Source of the DNA: Muricoccus nepalensis
GTDB taxonomy: Bacteria > Pseudomonadota > Alphaproteobacteria > Acetobacterales > Acetobacteraceae
Assembly: GCF_006438825.1 (NCBI RefSeq)
Contig: NZ_RCZP01000024.1
Coordinates: 16,461-80,460, forward strand
DNA: 64,000 nt
Direction: 5' to 3'
In this document: positions 1-7,922 of the stretch, piece after piece
Position numbering within the stretch: the first letter of the stretch is position 1
Layout of the letters: each line of letters begins with the position of its first letter
Made by a program: the position numbers and the translations under genes
Notes under the pieces: generated by a model
The model's input: only the letters and a program-made list of their open reading frames with translations
The model's database searches: none
What the model was told of the DNA's origin: nothing

Positions 1-1076
1 ACCGCGCTCTCACCGTCAAGGAGGAAGGCGGCGACACCGCGACCTCGCGCGGTGTCACGACACACGAACTCGGCCGCGCGCTGTTGGACCAGGGCCGGCA
101 GGCGGAGGCGGAGGCGGCGTTCCGCCGCGCCCTCACCCTCGCCGAGGAGGGCGGCGCCACCGCGACCTCGCGCGGCATCACGATGGACATGCTCGGCCGC
201 GCGCTGCGGGACCAGGGCCGGCCGGTGGAGGCGGAGGCGGCGCTCCGCCGCGCCCTCACCCTCAAGGAGGAGGGCGGCGACACCGCGACCTCGCGTGGCA
301 TCACAATGGACATGCTCGGCCGCGCGCTGCTGGATCAGGGCCGGCAGGCGGAGGCGGAGGCGGCGTTCCGCCGCGCTCTCACCCTCGCCGAGGAGGGCGG
401 CGACACCGCGATCTCGCGCGGCATCACAATGGACATGCTCGGCCGCGCGCTGTTGGACCAGGGCCGGCAGGCGGAGGCGGAGGCGGCGTTCCGCCGCGCT
501 CTCACCCTCAAAGAGGAAGGCGGCGCCACCGCGATCTCGCGCAGCATCACAATGAACATGCTCGGCCGCGCGCTGCGGGACCAAGGCCAGCAGGCGGAGG
601 CGGAGGCGGCGTTCCGCCGCGCTCTCACCCTCAAAGAGGAAGGCGGCGCCACCGCGACCTCGCGCGGCCTCACGATGGACATGCTCGGCCGCGCGCTGCG
701 GGACCAGGGCCGGGCGGTGGAGGCGGAGGCGGCGTTCCACCGCGCTCTCACCGTCAAGGAGGAAGGCGGCGACACCGCGACCTCGCGCGGTGTCACGACA
801 CACGAACTCGGCCGCGCGCTGCTGGACCAGGGCCGGCCGGTGGAGGCGGAGGCGGCGTTCCGCCGCGCCCTCACCCTCGCCGAGGAGGGCGGCGCCACCG
901 CGACCTCGCGCGGCATCACAATGGACATGCTCGGCCGCGCGCTGCTGGACCAGGGCCGGCAGGCAGAGGCGGAGGCGGCGTTCCGCCGCGCCCTCACCTT
1001 CAAGGAGGAGGGCGGCGCCACCGCGACGTCGCGTGGCATCACAAAGGACATGCTCGGCCGCGCGCTGCGGGCGATG
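1..1076 (+). repeat. 123-bp tandem repeat array
   Basis: About nine head-to-tail copies of a 123-bp unit are phased perfectly with the reading frame (41 codons each). Differences between units are mostly single substitutions, with no indels visible. The variant around 1-85 is repeated at 739-823, a shift of 738 bp or six units, including the distinctive codons for VTTHELG. This suggests block duplication on top of the unit repeat. The near identity at the nucleotide level points to recent expansion or gene conversion. Confidence 0.9.
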
Positions 1077-1091
1077 GACGGCCGTACCTAG
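1..1091 (+). CDS. TPR repeat protein, 5' end outside window
   Basis: The frame is open from base 3 to the TAG at 1089-1091, so the N-terminus lies upstream of the window. The visible part is almost entirely a tandem array of a 41-residue unit. The unit contains LGRALRDQGR, then EAEAAFRRALTL, then EEGG. This matches the helix-turn-helix pattern of tetratricopeptide repeats of the longer kinesin-light-chain type. Unit starts marked by the codons for LGRAL lie at 69, 192, 315, 438, 561, 684, 807, 930 and 1053, exactly 123 bp apart. TPR arrays are protein-binding scaffolds; the partner cannot be told from this sequence. The array stops about seven residues after the last LGRAL. Long open frames on the other strand and in other frames across this stretch are by-products of the repeat. 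Confidence 0.85.
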   Translation, partial: RALTVKEEGGDTATSRGVTTHELGRALLDQGRQAEAEAAFRRALTLAEEGGATATSRGITMDMLGRALRDQGRPVEAEAALRRALTLKEEGGDTATSRGITMDMLGRALLDQGRQAEAEAAFRRALTLAEEGGDTAISRGITMDMLGRALLDQGRQAEAEAAFRRALTLKEEGGATAISRSITMNMLGRALRDQGQQAEAEAAFRRALTLKEEGGATATSRGLTMDMLGRALRDQGRAVEAEAAFHRALTVKEEGGDTATSRGVTTHELGRALLDQGRPVEAEAAFRRALTLAEEGGATATSRGITMDMLGRALLDQGRQAEAEAAFRRALTFKEEGGATATSRGITKDMLGRALRAMDGRT

Positions 1092-1652
1092 TCTCCCGGC
1101 CGCGACGGGCGCCTAAAGACTTTTGCGTAGCGCGAGGCGGGGCTCATGCTTGTCTAACCCTGAAACGCTTTAGCCACCGAGCTGACCGCAGACGCCGCGG
1201 CATGGGCCCTAGCCGCCTAGCACGCGGCGGCCCTGCTAGCAGCCGTGGACGCCGCCGCACTGCCCGGCGGCCCTGCGCTGCCCAGCCTGCCGGCGCACGC
1301 CACGGAAGCCCTCACAGGGCCGCTCAGGAGGTCTGGGCCATGGCGGCCCACCCAGCCGACGGCTCTGCGGGGGTGGGCTGAGGATCGGAAGGAGGGGCCG
1401 GGCGGAACCAGGGCTGTTCCTCGGCTGAGTTGCTTCGCCCAGCTCGGCGCGTGGGCCCCTGCGGCCCGCGCCCAGGCCGGGAGCGGCTCCATTCCTCACG
1501 TCGACGTAAGCAAGCCTCCGCGCCATCCCTTTTTCGGGGCGCAGCCCAGGCGTGCCAACGAGGCGAGGGCGAACCCACCCCGCGCGAAAATCAACAAGTT
1601 GGGATGATAACTTGGGATGAGCGCCACAGACGCTCTAAGCCCTTCAAAAGGC
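1092..1652. other. Intergenic region, nothing recognised
   Basis: This stretch of about 560 bases lies between the TPR gene and the tRNA. Open frames occur on both strands but have no recognisable protein features and overlap one another. No convincing terminator with a T-run follows the TPR stop. I see no gene here that I can support. Confidence 0.5.
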
Positions 1653-1728
1653 TGGCGTCCCCAAGGGGATTCGAACCCCTGTTACCGCCGTGAGAGGGCG
1701 GTGTCCTAGGCCTCTAGACGATGGGGAC
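1653..1728 (-). tRNA. tRNA-Glu (CUC anticodon)
   Basis: On the minus strand the sequence starts GTCCCCA at 1728 and ends TGGGGAC, G, CCA at 1653, giving a complete 7-bp acceptor stem with an encoded CCA. The T arm is GGGG-TTCGAAT-CCCC. The anticodon stem CCGCC/GGCGG encloses the loop CTCTCAC, so the anticodon is CTC, which reads GAG (Glu). The length is 76 nt including CCA. The D arm contains the usual TAGAGGCCTAGGACA-type sequence. Confidence 0.95.
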
Positions 1729-1771
1729 GTGGCCTGCGGGAGCGGCCTTCTATCCGCGTTCCCGGGGGGGA

Positions 1772-1975
1772 TCAACCCGGGGTCCGCGCTTTTTCGGCAC
1801 TCTTTTTCGCGGCCCCCGCTTTCCCGCCCCCGGCCAGGGGGTGCCGCCCCTCCCGGCAGGCGTCCGAGCAGAAGCGGACGGCCTCCCAGTCCCGCGCCCA
1901 CTTCTTCCGCCAGGCAAAGGGCCGCCCGCAGGCCGCGCAGTCCTTCACGGGCAGGTTCGGCTTGCGATGGGCCAA
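1772..1975 (-). CDS. DUF2256 family zinc-ribbon protein
   Basis: This is a small basic protein of 67 residues. It begins with [10 protein letters not shown], followed by [11 protein letters not shown] and RFCSDAC, the hallmark of the DUF2256 family. Two CxxC-like pairs (DCAAC and FCSDAC) should bind a zinc ion. The biochemical role of the family is not known to me. The start chosen is a TTG at 1975, two codons before RKPNL, because family members begin right there; the open frame extends further upstream but that part looks like a shadow of the neighbour. The stop of the preceding minus-strand gene lies only 4 bases upstream, so the two probably form one transcript. The C-terminal tail is rich in Ala, Gly and Lys. 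Confidence 0.8.
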   Translation of the reverse strand: MAHRKPNLPVKDCAACGRPFAWRKKWARDWEAVRFCSDACREGRHPLAGGGKAGAAKKSAEKARTPG

Positions 1976-1979
1976 GCCC

Positions 1980-2306
1980 CTACTCCCCCACCCGGACCTC
2001 GCCGAGCGCCTGGCCGCTCCGCGTGTCGAGGAGCACGACCCGGTCGCCGTCCGGCCGCTGCACCCAGACGGCCACGCGCCCCTCCCCCCCGGGCGCGATC
2101 CCGCCAATCCGCGTGCCCGCCGGCTGGCCGAGCGTGAGCCCGGCCGGCAGCGGCGCCCCCGCGGGCACCACCGCGGCGGGGGCCGCCACAGGCACCGCCG
2201 TCGGCGCGGCCTTGCCCGCGCGCTGAATGATCAGCACAACCAGGGTCACGGTGCCGACGACGATCAGCACCCCCATGCCCACGACGAGAACCTTGAGCGC
2301 GCGCAC
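1980..2306 (-). CDS. Small single-pass membrane protein (DUF6476-like)
   Basis: This is a protein of about 108 residues with one strong N-terminal transmembrane segment (residues about 3-27, including [13 protein letters not shown] and LVVLIIQ). A Pro/Ala-rich linker follows, then a soluble C-terminal domain with [17 protein letters not shown]. This layout matches a family I associate with Rhodospirillales as DUF6476; the assignment is from memory of its pattern. The start is the GTG at 2306, which places the hydrophobic segment directly at the N-terminus; an ATG at 2279 would cut into it. It is divergent from the RluD-type gene, and the two 5' ends overlap or nearly touch. The C-terminal domain is probably periplasmic. 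The function is unknown. Confidence 0.65.
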   Translation of the reverse strand: MRALKVLVVGMGVLIVVGTVTLVVLIIQRAGKAAPTAVPVAAPAAVVPAGAPLPAGLTLGQPAGTRIGGIAPGGEGRVAVWVQRPDGDRVVLLDTRSGQALGEVRVGE

Positions 2307-3291
2307 CGACCCCTCCCCCGCACCGGCCGAGCCCCTCGCCTTCACCGCCACCGCCGCGCAGGCGGGCGAGCGGCTGGACCGGGCCTTCGCCGGCATGGGC
2401 GGTCTGTCGCGCTCCCGCGTCAAGGCGCTGGTCGAGGCCGGCCACGCGGCCCGCGACGGCACCCCCACGACCGACCCCTCCGAATCGCTTCGCCCCGGCG
2501 CCCGCTACACCCTCGCCGTCCCGCCGCCCGAGCCCGCGACGCCGCAGCCCCAGGCCATGGACCTCGCCATCCTCTACGAGGACCGCGACCTCATCGTCCT
2601 CGACAAGCCCGCGGGACTCGTCGTCCACCCCGCCCCCGGCCACCTCGACGGCACGCTGGTGAACGCCATCCTCGCCCATGCGGGGGAGGAGCTCTCGGGA
2701 ATCGGGGGCGAGAAGCGCCCGGGCATCGTCCACCGCCTCGACAAGGAGACGAGCGGCGTGATGGTCGTGGCCAAGACCGAGGCCGCCCACCACGCCCTCT
2801 CCACCGCCTTCGCCGAGCGCGACCTCGACCGCAGCTACCTCGCCCTTGCCTGGGGCACCCCCTCGCCCGTCTCGGGCAGCGTGGAGGCCCCGGTGGGCCG
2901 CCACCCCGCCGACCGCAAGCGCATGGCCGTGGTCCCCCGCGGCAAGCCCGCCCTCACCCACTACGCGACCGAGCGCGCCTGGGGCGCCGCCTGCTCCCTC
3001 CTCCGCTGCCGCCTCGCCACCGGCCGCACCCACCAGATCCGGGTCCACATGGCCCATCTCGGCCACCCCCTGGTGGGCGACCCCGTCTACCTCCGCCGCA
3101 CGCCGGCGGGCGCGAAGCTCCTCCCCGAACCGGCGCGGGACGCCCTGCTCTCCTTTCCCCGCCAGGCGCTGCACGCCCAGTCCCTCGGCTTCAACCACCC
3201 CGTGACCGGCAAGCCCCTGCACTTCGCGACACCCATCCCGCCGGACATGGCCGCCCTGATCGCCGCGCTGGACGCTCCGGAAGCCCCGTAA
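2293..3291 (+). CDS. rluD: RluA/RluD family 23S rRNA pseudouridine synthase
   Basis: The protein converts specific uridines in RNA to pseudouridine. For RluD these are positions in helix 69 of 23S rRNA, which matter for ribosome function. An S4-type RNA-binding domain comes first (GERLDRAFA...SRSRVKALVEAG). The catalytic domain follows, with VLDKPAGLVVHP, the catalytic-Asp motif HRLDKETSG and the C-terminal GRTHQIRVHM. All are classic RluA-family motifs. The start is uncertain: TTG at 2293 is the most economical choice, while ATG at 2227 is open but would run deep into the divergent gene. The adjacency rluD-rpoH is common in alphaproteobacteria and supports the RluD rather than the RluC assignment. 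Length of about 332 residues is normal. Confidence 0.9.
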   Translation: MSARTDPSPAPAEPLAFTATAAQAGERLDRAFAGMGGLSRSRVKALVEAGHAARDGTPTTDPSESLRPGARYTLAVPPPEPATPQPQAMDLAILYEDRDLIVLDKPAGLVVHPAPGHLDGTLVNAILAHAGEELSGIGGEKRPGIVHRLDKETSGVMVVAKTEAAHHALSTAFAERDLDRSYLALAWGTPSPVSGSVEAPVGRHPADRKRMAVVPRGKPALTHYATERAWGAACSLLRCRLATGRTHQIRVHMAHLGHPLVGDPVYLRRTPAGAKLLPEPARDALLSFPRQALHAQSLGFNHPVTGKPLHFATPIPPDMAALIAALDAPEAP

Positions 3292-3352
3292 CCGCCCGCA
3301 GAACAGGCCCGGAACAGGGCGCTGTAACAAGACTGTTTCAGTCGGGTTTCGC

Positions 3353-3381
3353 TTGCCTTTTCCGCGGGCTTAGATTACAAG
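3353..3381 (+). promoter_or_regulatory. Candidate sigma-70 promoter of rpoH
   Basis: A -35 element TTGCCT lies at 3353-3358 and a -10 element TACAAG at 3376-3381, with 17-base spacing; each matches 4 of 6 consensus positions. It lies in the locally AT-richer part of the rluD-rpoH gap and would give a leader of about 210 nt. This is pattern matching only. Confidence 0.4.
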
Positions 3382-3601
3382 CACGACAGCTTCCGCAGCG
3401 GGGTGCCTCGAAAGGGGCCCGTCCGAAACAACCACCATCTTCCTTCGCGAATGCGAAAACCTCGGCGATGGCGGGCGTTCTTGATGGGCTCAGGGCCCAG
3501 CGCGCGAAGGCATGGTCCGGATATCCCGGGCCGCTGCTCAGCCGTTCGCGCGCCCGCCACTCCCGGGGGCAGCCCGGCTGAATCAGGAGGCAGACGCTTT
3601 T
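3382..3601 (+). promoter_or_regulatory. Long 5' leader region of rpoH
   Basis: About 220 bases separate the candidate promoter from the rpoH start. The stretch holds no gene I can support, although the rpoH frame is open back to 3512. It contains a short hairpin, TTCGC/GCGAA, at 3444-3457. A strong Shine-Dalgarno sequence AGGAGG lies at 3585-3590, about 11 bases before the ATG at 3602. rpoH leaders in several bacteria act as heat-responsive RNA structures; whether this one does cannot be judged by eye. Confidence 0.4.
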
Positions 3602-4486
3602 ATGGCTTCCACTTCGATGATCCCGATCGCCCCCGAGGGCAACCTCTCCCGCTACCTGCAGGAGATTCGCAAGTTTCCGATGCTGGCGCCGGAGGAGGAG
3701 CTGAACCTCGCCAAGCGCTGGCGCGACGACCAGGACGAGGGCGCCGCCCACAAGCTCGTCACCTCGCATCTCCGCCTCGTCGCGAAGATCGCCATGGGCT
3801 ACCGCGGCTACGGCCTGCCCGTCGGCGAGCTCATCTCGGAGGGCAACGTCGGGATGATGCAGGCGGTCAAGCGCTTCGACCCCGACCGCGGCTTCCGTCT
3901 GGCCACCTACGCCATGTGGTGGATCCGCGCGGCCATCCAGGAGTACATCCTGCACTCCTGGTCGCTTGTGAAGATGGGCACCACCGCCGCCCAGAAGAAG
4001 CTCTTCTTCAACCTGCGCCGGTTGAAGGGCCAGATGGCCGCGCTCGAGGAGGGCGACCTCAAGCCCGAGCAGGTCGAGAAGATCGCCCGCGTGCTGCAGG
4101 TGCCCGAGCAGGACGTGGTGTCGATGAACCGGCGCCTCGCCAGCCCGGACAACAGCCTCAACGCTCCCATCCGCGCCGACAGCGAGGGCGAGTGGCAGGA
4201 CTGGCTGGTGGACGAGGGCGAGAGCCAGGAGAGCGAGCTGGCCGAGCGCGAGGACATGTCCAACCGCCGCGACCTGCTCAACGGCGCCCTCGGCACGCTG
4301 AACGACCGCGAGCGCCACATCCTCATCGAGCGCCGTCTCAAGGACGAGCCCACCACGCTCGAGGAGCTGTCCCAGCAGTACAACATCTCGCGCGAGCGGG
4401 TGCGGCAGATCGAGGTGCGCGCCTTCGAGAAGCTGCAGAAGAACATGAAGACCCAGATCGTCGAGCGCCGCCTCGCGGTGACCTGA
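3602..4486 (+). CDS. rpoH: RNA polymerase heat-shock sigma factor RpoH (sigma-32)
   Basis: This is the alternative sigma factor that directs RNA polymerase to heat-shock and protein-quality genes. The 294-residue protein has sigma region 2 (about residues 50-125, including DPDRGFRLATYAMWWIRAAI). The RpoH box QKKLFFNLR lies at residues 131-139 and is diagnostic of sigma-32. Region 4 lies near the C-terminus with the helix-turn-helix YNISRERVRQIEVRA. The ATG at 3602 is preceded by AGGAGG and gives the usual RpoH length; the open frame continues upstream to 3512, but that part has no family likeness. A strong hairpin terminator follows directly, so the gene is likely a single-gene unit. Regulation by DnaK and FtsH is family knowledge, not visible here. 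Confidence 0.97.
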   Translation: MASTSMIPIAPEGNLSRYLQEIRKFPMLAPEEELNLAKRWRDDQDEGAAHKLVTSHLRLVAKIAMGYRGYGLPVGELISEGNVGMMQAVKRFDPDRGFRLATYAMWWIRAAIQEYILHSWSLVKMGTTAAQKKLFFNLRRLKGQMAALEEGDLKPEQVEKIARVLQVPEQDVVSMNRRLASPDNSLNAPIRADSEGEWQDWLVDEGESQESELAEREDMSNRRDLLNGALGTLNDRERHILIERRLKDEPTTLEELSQQYNISRERVRQIEVRAFEKLQKNMKTQIVERRLAVT

Positions 4487-4509
4487 CGACCGGCTTCGAT
4501 CAGGCGAGG

Positions 4510-4546
4510 AAGGGGCGGCGGAGCGATCCGCCGCCCCTTCTCTTTT
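4510..4546 (+). terminator. Rho-independent terminator after rpoH
   Basis: A perfect 13-bp stem (4510-4522 with 4527-4539) is closed by a GCGA tetraloop. It is followed by CTCTTTT, ending 60 bases past the rpoH stop. Confidence 0.9.
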
Positions 4547-4605
4547 GGCCAGGCCGGCAGTCCCGCCTCGGTCTGCCACGCCGGAAAGCGTCCGCTTGGC
4601 AAAGG

Positions 4606-5379
4606 CTAGGACGGATCGGCACCGCCAAGCTGCGCCAGCGCGTTCCTCAGCGGCAGCTCGGAAAGCCGGAGAAGACCCTCGAAATGGCTGTCCATTTCCA
4701 GGATCAGGAACACGGCCCCGCCGATGGCGAGCGATGTCATCAGGAAGGCGCCGACGACGGTGGCGTTCCGTGGCGCGTTCAGGCCGAAGCTGACGAAGAT
4801 CGCGAAGGTCCAGGTGATCAGCACGGCCAGGATCGTCGGCTGGACATTCGGCCCCTCCTGCTCGATGAGCAGCCACCGCTGCCGCACGAGCGACGAGCTT
4901 TGCTGAAGCGCCCCCTGCTGAAGCCAGGTCTGCTGGGGTCCCGCCGGATGCAGAGCATCGATGGCTCCCTGCACCCCGGCCAACAGGTCAGCCGCTGACG
5001 GATCGTCGATCCCGACGAAGTTCTCTCCCGGCCTTGGCCAGAGGTCGTGGAGGGTGCGCTCGGTGGTCCGACGCAGCAACATGCGCGCCTCCGCCGCGTC
5101 CGCCCCATAGCCCCGCAGCGTGCGGTCGAGCAGGATCGTATCGGCGGCATAGGCGCGCATGTCGTGAGCGGCCGAGTCCGCGCCCGACTTGGCCGTGGCG
5201 ATCAGGAGCCCGAAGACGAGGGACGCCAGCACGGACACCATGCCCGTCCCGAGCCGGATGACATCCAGCGTCTCCTTGGCGAGGTGATGGGGCGGCAGCA
5301 CGCGGTGTAGATGCAAGCCCACCACGCCCCCGCTGAAGACGCAGCCGGCGACGATGAGGCTAAGGGCAAGGTCGCTCAT
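4606..5379 (-). CDS. Bestrophin-like (DUF4239) membrane protein
   Basis: The 257-residue protein has two N-terminal hydrophobic segments (residues about 5-27 and 44-62, including VSVLASLVFGLLIATAK) and two C-terminal ones (AVLITWTFAIFVSFGLN and VVGAFLMTSLAIGGAVFLIL). A soluble helical region lies between them. This arrangement, with the sequence GLLIATAK.SGADS after the second segment, matches DUF4239, described as a bestrophin-like domain. Bestrophins are anion channels; the ion or role here is not established. The ATG at 5379 is preceded by AGGGG on the minus strand. It is convergent with rpoH and separated from it by the terminator. Nothing in the context indicates a partner. Confidence 0.75.
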   Translation of the reverse strand: MSDLALSLIVAGCVFSGGVVGLHLHRVLPPHHLAKETLDVIRLGTGMVSVLASLVFGLLIATAKSGADSAAHDMRAYAADTILLDRTLRGYGADAAEARMLLRRTTERTLHDLWPRPGENFVGIDDPSAADLLAGVQGAIDALHPAGPQQTWLQQGALQQSSSLVRQRWLLIEQEGPNVQPTILAVLITWTFAIFVSFGLNAPRNATVVGAFLMTSLAIGGAVFLILEMDSHFEGLLRLSELPLRNALAQLGGADPS

Positions 5380-5826
5380 GGCCCCTGCCCGAAGTGCCGA
5401 TCCGCCGAGAACGGGACATTTCGCTCGTCCCGGGCGCCAGTGAGCCCGCTTGACGCCGCCGATCGCGGCGACAACCGCCGGAATGGTCCGACCTGGGGGT
5501 CAAGACCCGTGCGACGAGCCGATCGTCGGACAAAGCCTTTCTCCCCTCCCCGGCGACGCCCCGGAGAGGTAACACGCCTTCTTTCCTCGGAGCAGCGTCA
5601 GTCCACGACCGCCGGAACCGGGCACGTGCTGTGCCCCGGCCCCCCGTGTCCGCGACGGCGCGGCATGCCGGAGCATGCCGAACGACCTCCCGCCCTGGCC
5701 TGCATCCACGACCAAGCCCGACGCCGGCGCGGGGCGGACCGTGCCGGAACCACCTCGGGCGGGCACAGGCGGACGGAGGGCTCCAGGCGACACCCGGCGG
5801 CCGACACCTTCGGCCACCTCGGTGCC
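5380..5826. other. Intergenic region, nothing recognised
   Basis: About 450 bases lie between two minus-strand genes. Open frames in several registers overlap one another and have low-complexity Arg/Pro-rich translations typical of GC-rich shadow frames. I find no promoter close to consensus, no RNA gene and no repeat. Confidence 0.45.
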
Positions 5827-7107
5827 TCACCCCTCCGACGGATCGGGCCCGCGCGTCGGCCCGGGCGGCCTCGGCAGCTCGAGCGGCCGACCCTCGGCCG
5901 CGGCCTGGTAGATCGCCGCCATCAGCTTCTGGTCCTGAAGTCCCTCCTCGCCCGGCGTGTGCGGTCGGCGGTCCGCGAGGATGCAGTCGGAGAAGTGGTC
6001 GATCTCCGTCGCGAACTGGTTCTTGTGCTCCATCTTGCGCTGCGTGCGCGCCGTCGCCTCGCCCGCGCGCTGCGAGACGTACATCTGCTGCCCGTTATAG
6101 GCGTAGGCGTCGGGCATCTCGACCGTGCCCCGCTCGAAATGCAGCGTCATCGACTTGTCGTTGAACGCGTCGTACTGCGTCAGGCACTGCGCGATCACGC
6201 CGGAGGGGAAGCGCAGCGTGAAGGACACGCTCTCCTCGATCCCCGACCAGCGGGGATCGCCGGGCGGCGAGTAGGTGCGCGCGAAGACGTCCACCGGCTC
6301 CTCCCCCGTCAGGTAGCGCGTGGCGTTGAGGCAGTAGAGCCCGATATCCGGCAGCGCACCGCCGCCCGCCAGGCGGTGGTTGAAGCGCCACTGCGCCACC
6401 TGCCCCTGGGACTGCGTGTTCACCGCCTGGATGGAGCGCAGCTTCCCCAGCTCCCCGCTCCGCACGATCCGGATCGCCTCGCGGTTGTAGGGCTCGTACT
6501 GGCAGCGATAGGCGATCATCAGCTTCACCCGCGCCCGCTCGCAGGCGGCCACCATCTCGGCCGCCTCCTCGGGCGTCGTCGCCATCGGCTTCTCGCACAG
6601 CACGTGCTTGCCAATGGCCGCGGACCGCACGGTGAACTCGCGGTGCATCGCGTTGGGCAGGCCGATATAGACCGCCCGCACCGCCGGGTTGTCGCGAAGC
6701 TTCTCCATCTCCTCGTAGGAATGGACGGCGCTCTCGGGGATGCCGTAGCGCCGCGCCACCTCCCGCGCCTTCTCCGGGCTGCCGCTCACCAGCGCGACGG
6801 GCCGGGACTTCTTCGCCTCCCCGAAGGCCGGCAGCGCCTCCTCCACGCTGATGCGCCCGAGGCCGATCAGGGCGTAGCCCACGCGCTCGCCGGGCGGCAG
6901 CGGGTTGGCGGTCGGGCCCGAGGGCGTGTCCGCCTCCCCCCGCCAGTTCGGGAAGCGGATCCGCCCCTCCGCGACCCCACCCAGGTCCGTCTCGGTCGGC
7001 GCGGGGTAGCCCGGCGCGCCCGCGCCGCCCAGCGCCAGCACGGCGGCGGTCAGCCCGCCCGCCCGCAGCAGCCCGCGTCGGCTCGCCCCATCGGTGTCCT
7101 GGGCCAT
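5827..7107 (-). CDS. Tat-exported Gfo/Idh/MocA family oxidoreductase
   Basis: This is an NAD(P)-dependent sugar or polyol oxidoreductase of 426 residues. The N-terminus carries a twin-arginine signal (SRRGLLRAGG followed by an Ala/Leu-rich stretch), so the enzyme is probably exported folded with its cofactor. The Rossmann motif is YALIGLGRISVEEALPAF (near residue 75), and the family signature CEKPMATTPEEA appears about 100 residues later. Tat export together with this domain recalls glucose-fructose oxidoreductase of Zymomonas, which also carries tightly bound NADP; similarity to that enzyme is inference, and the substrate is unknown. The start at 7107 has GGAGA upstream and puts the RR motif at the N-terminus; the open frame extends further but without signal-like features. 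No sugar transporter sits next to it. Confidence 0.85.
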   Translation of the reverse strand: MAQDTDGASRRGLLRAGGLTAAVLALGGAGAPGYPAPTETDLGGVAEGRIRFPNWRGEADTPSGPTANPLPPGERVGYALIGLGRISVEEALPAFGEAKKSRPVALVSGSPEKAREVARRYGIPESAVHSYEEMEKLRDNPAVRAVYIGLPNAMHREFTVRSAAIGKHVLCEKPMATTPEEAAEMVAACERARVKLMIAYRCQYEPYNREAIRIVRSGELGKLRSIQAVNTQSQGQVAQWRFNHRLAGGGALPDIGLYCLNATRYLTGEEPVDVFARTYSPPGDPRWSGIEESVSFTLRFPSGVIAQCLTQYDAFNDKSMTLHFERGTVEMPDAYAYNGQQMYVSQRAGEATARTQRKMEHKNQFATEIDHFSDCILADRRPHTPGEEGLQDQKLMAAIYQAAAEGRPLELPRPPGPTRGPDPSEG

Positions 7108-7268
7108 GTCGTTCTCCGGTGTGAAAAGGGGAGCCCGGAGAACGCCCGCCGCCAGGGGCCGTTGCCGCGACCGCCCGGCCCGATACGCCGCGTCCATGCC
7201 GCCCATTCCCTACCGCGATTGGCCGCCGGCCCTCCGAAGGGCCAGCTTCACGGCAGAGGAGCCCTCCC

Positions 7269-7784
7269 ATGCCCGACACCCACCCCGCGCCCGCCCCCCG
7301 GCGCACCGTCGCCCCCGCCGGCCTGACCATCGGCCACACCCACCTCAAGGTCTCGGACCTCGACCGCGCCCTCGGCTTCTGGCGCGACGTGATCGGGCTG
7401 GAGGAGACCGCCCGCTACCCCGGCGCCGCCTTCCTCTCGGCCGGTGGCTACCACCACCACATCGCCCTCAACACTTGGGAGAGCGCGGGCGGCCCGCCCC
7501 CGGCGCCGGGCACCACGGGCCTCTACCACGTCGCCCTGCTCTACCCGGACCGCGCCTCCCTCGCCCGCGCGCTCCGCGCCGTGCTCGAGGCCGGCCTCCG
7601 CCTCGACGGCGCCTCCGACCACGGCGTGTCGGAAGCCCTCTACCTCCACGACCCCGACGGCAACGGCGTGGAGCTCTACCGCGACCGCCCGCGCGAGGAG
7701 TGGCCCCGCAACCCCGACGGGTCCCTCGGCATGTTCACCCGCCGCCTCGACGTGGCGGCGCTCCTCGCCGAGGCCGCGGACTAG
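7269..7784 (+). CDS. VOC family (glyoxalase/extradiol dioxygenase-like) protein
   Basis: This 171-residue protein has a vicinal-oxygen-chelate fold. The first beta-alpha-beta-beta-beta module starts with IGHTHLKVSDLDRALGFWRDVIG; the second contains GLYHVALLYPD and ends with DPDGNGVELYRDRP. The two histidines (in HTHLKV and YHVALL) and the glutamate (in GVELY) are the expected metal ligands. It therefore could bind Fe or Mn and act as a ring-cleavage dioxygenase, glyoxalase or isomerase; the substrate is not predictable. The ATG at 7269 follows AGAGGAG at a good distance. Its TAG stop is the start of a CTAGAGCGG motif that recurs elsewhere in the window. Confidence 0.85.
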   Translation: MPDTHPAPAPRRTVAPAGLTIGHTHLKVSDLDRALGFWRDVIGLEETARYPGAAFLSAGGYHHHIALNTWESAGGPPPAPGTTGLYHVALLYPDRASLARALRAVLEAGLRLDGASDHGVSEALYLHDPDGNGVELYRDRPREEWPRNPDGSLGMFTRRLDVAALLAEAAD

Positions 7785-7922
7785 AGCGGTCCCGCGAAGC
7801 CGGCCGCGGCCCCTTCACGGACGGGCGCGGCGGGCCGGCGCGAGGGTTGGGCGTGCTGGCCGCGACGCTCACCACCAAGGCCTGATCACCACGGCACCCG
7901 CCGGAGCCACGGCGCCCCCGTC

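Noticed and set aside
335..1051. Long minus-strand and alternative-frame open frames inside the TPR array
   Set aside because: They follow from the stop-free 123-bp repeat and have Arg/Pro/Ser-rich translations without any family likeness.
1..1091. CRISPR-like periodic repeats
   Set aside because: The unit is 123 bp, codon-phased and coding, with no short repeat/unique spacer pattern.
1619..1635. Hairpin GAGCG/CGCTC after the tRNA-Glu gene
   Set aside because: The stem is only 5 bp and no T-run follows on the minus strand, so I do not call a terminator.
3311..3338. GGAAC followed by TGTT before rpoH, resembling an EcfG-type stress promoter
   Set aside because: Spacing is 18 bases and the -10 lacks the expected CGTT; a sigma-70 type match lies close by.
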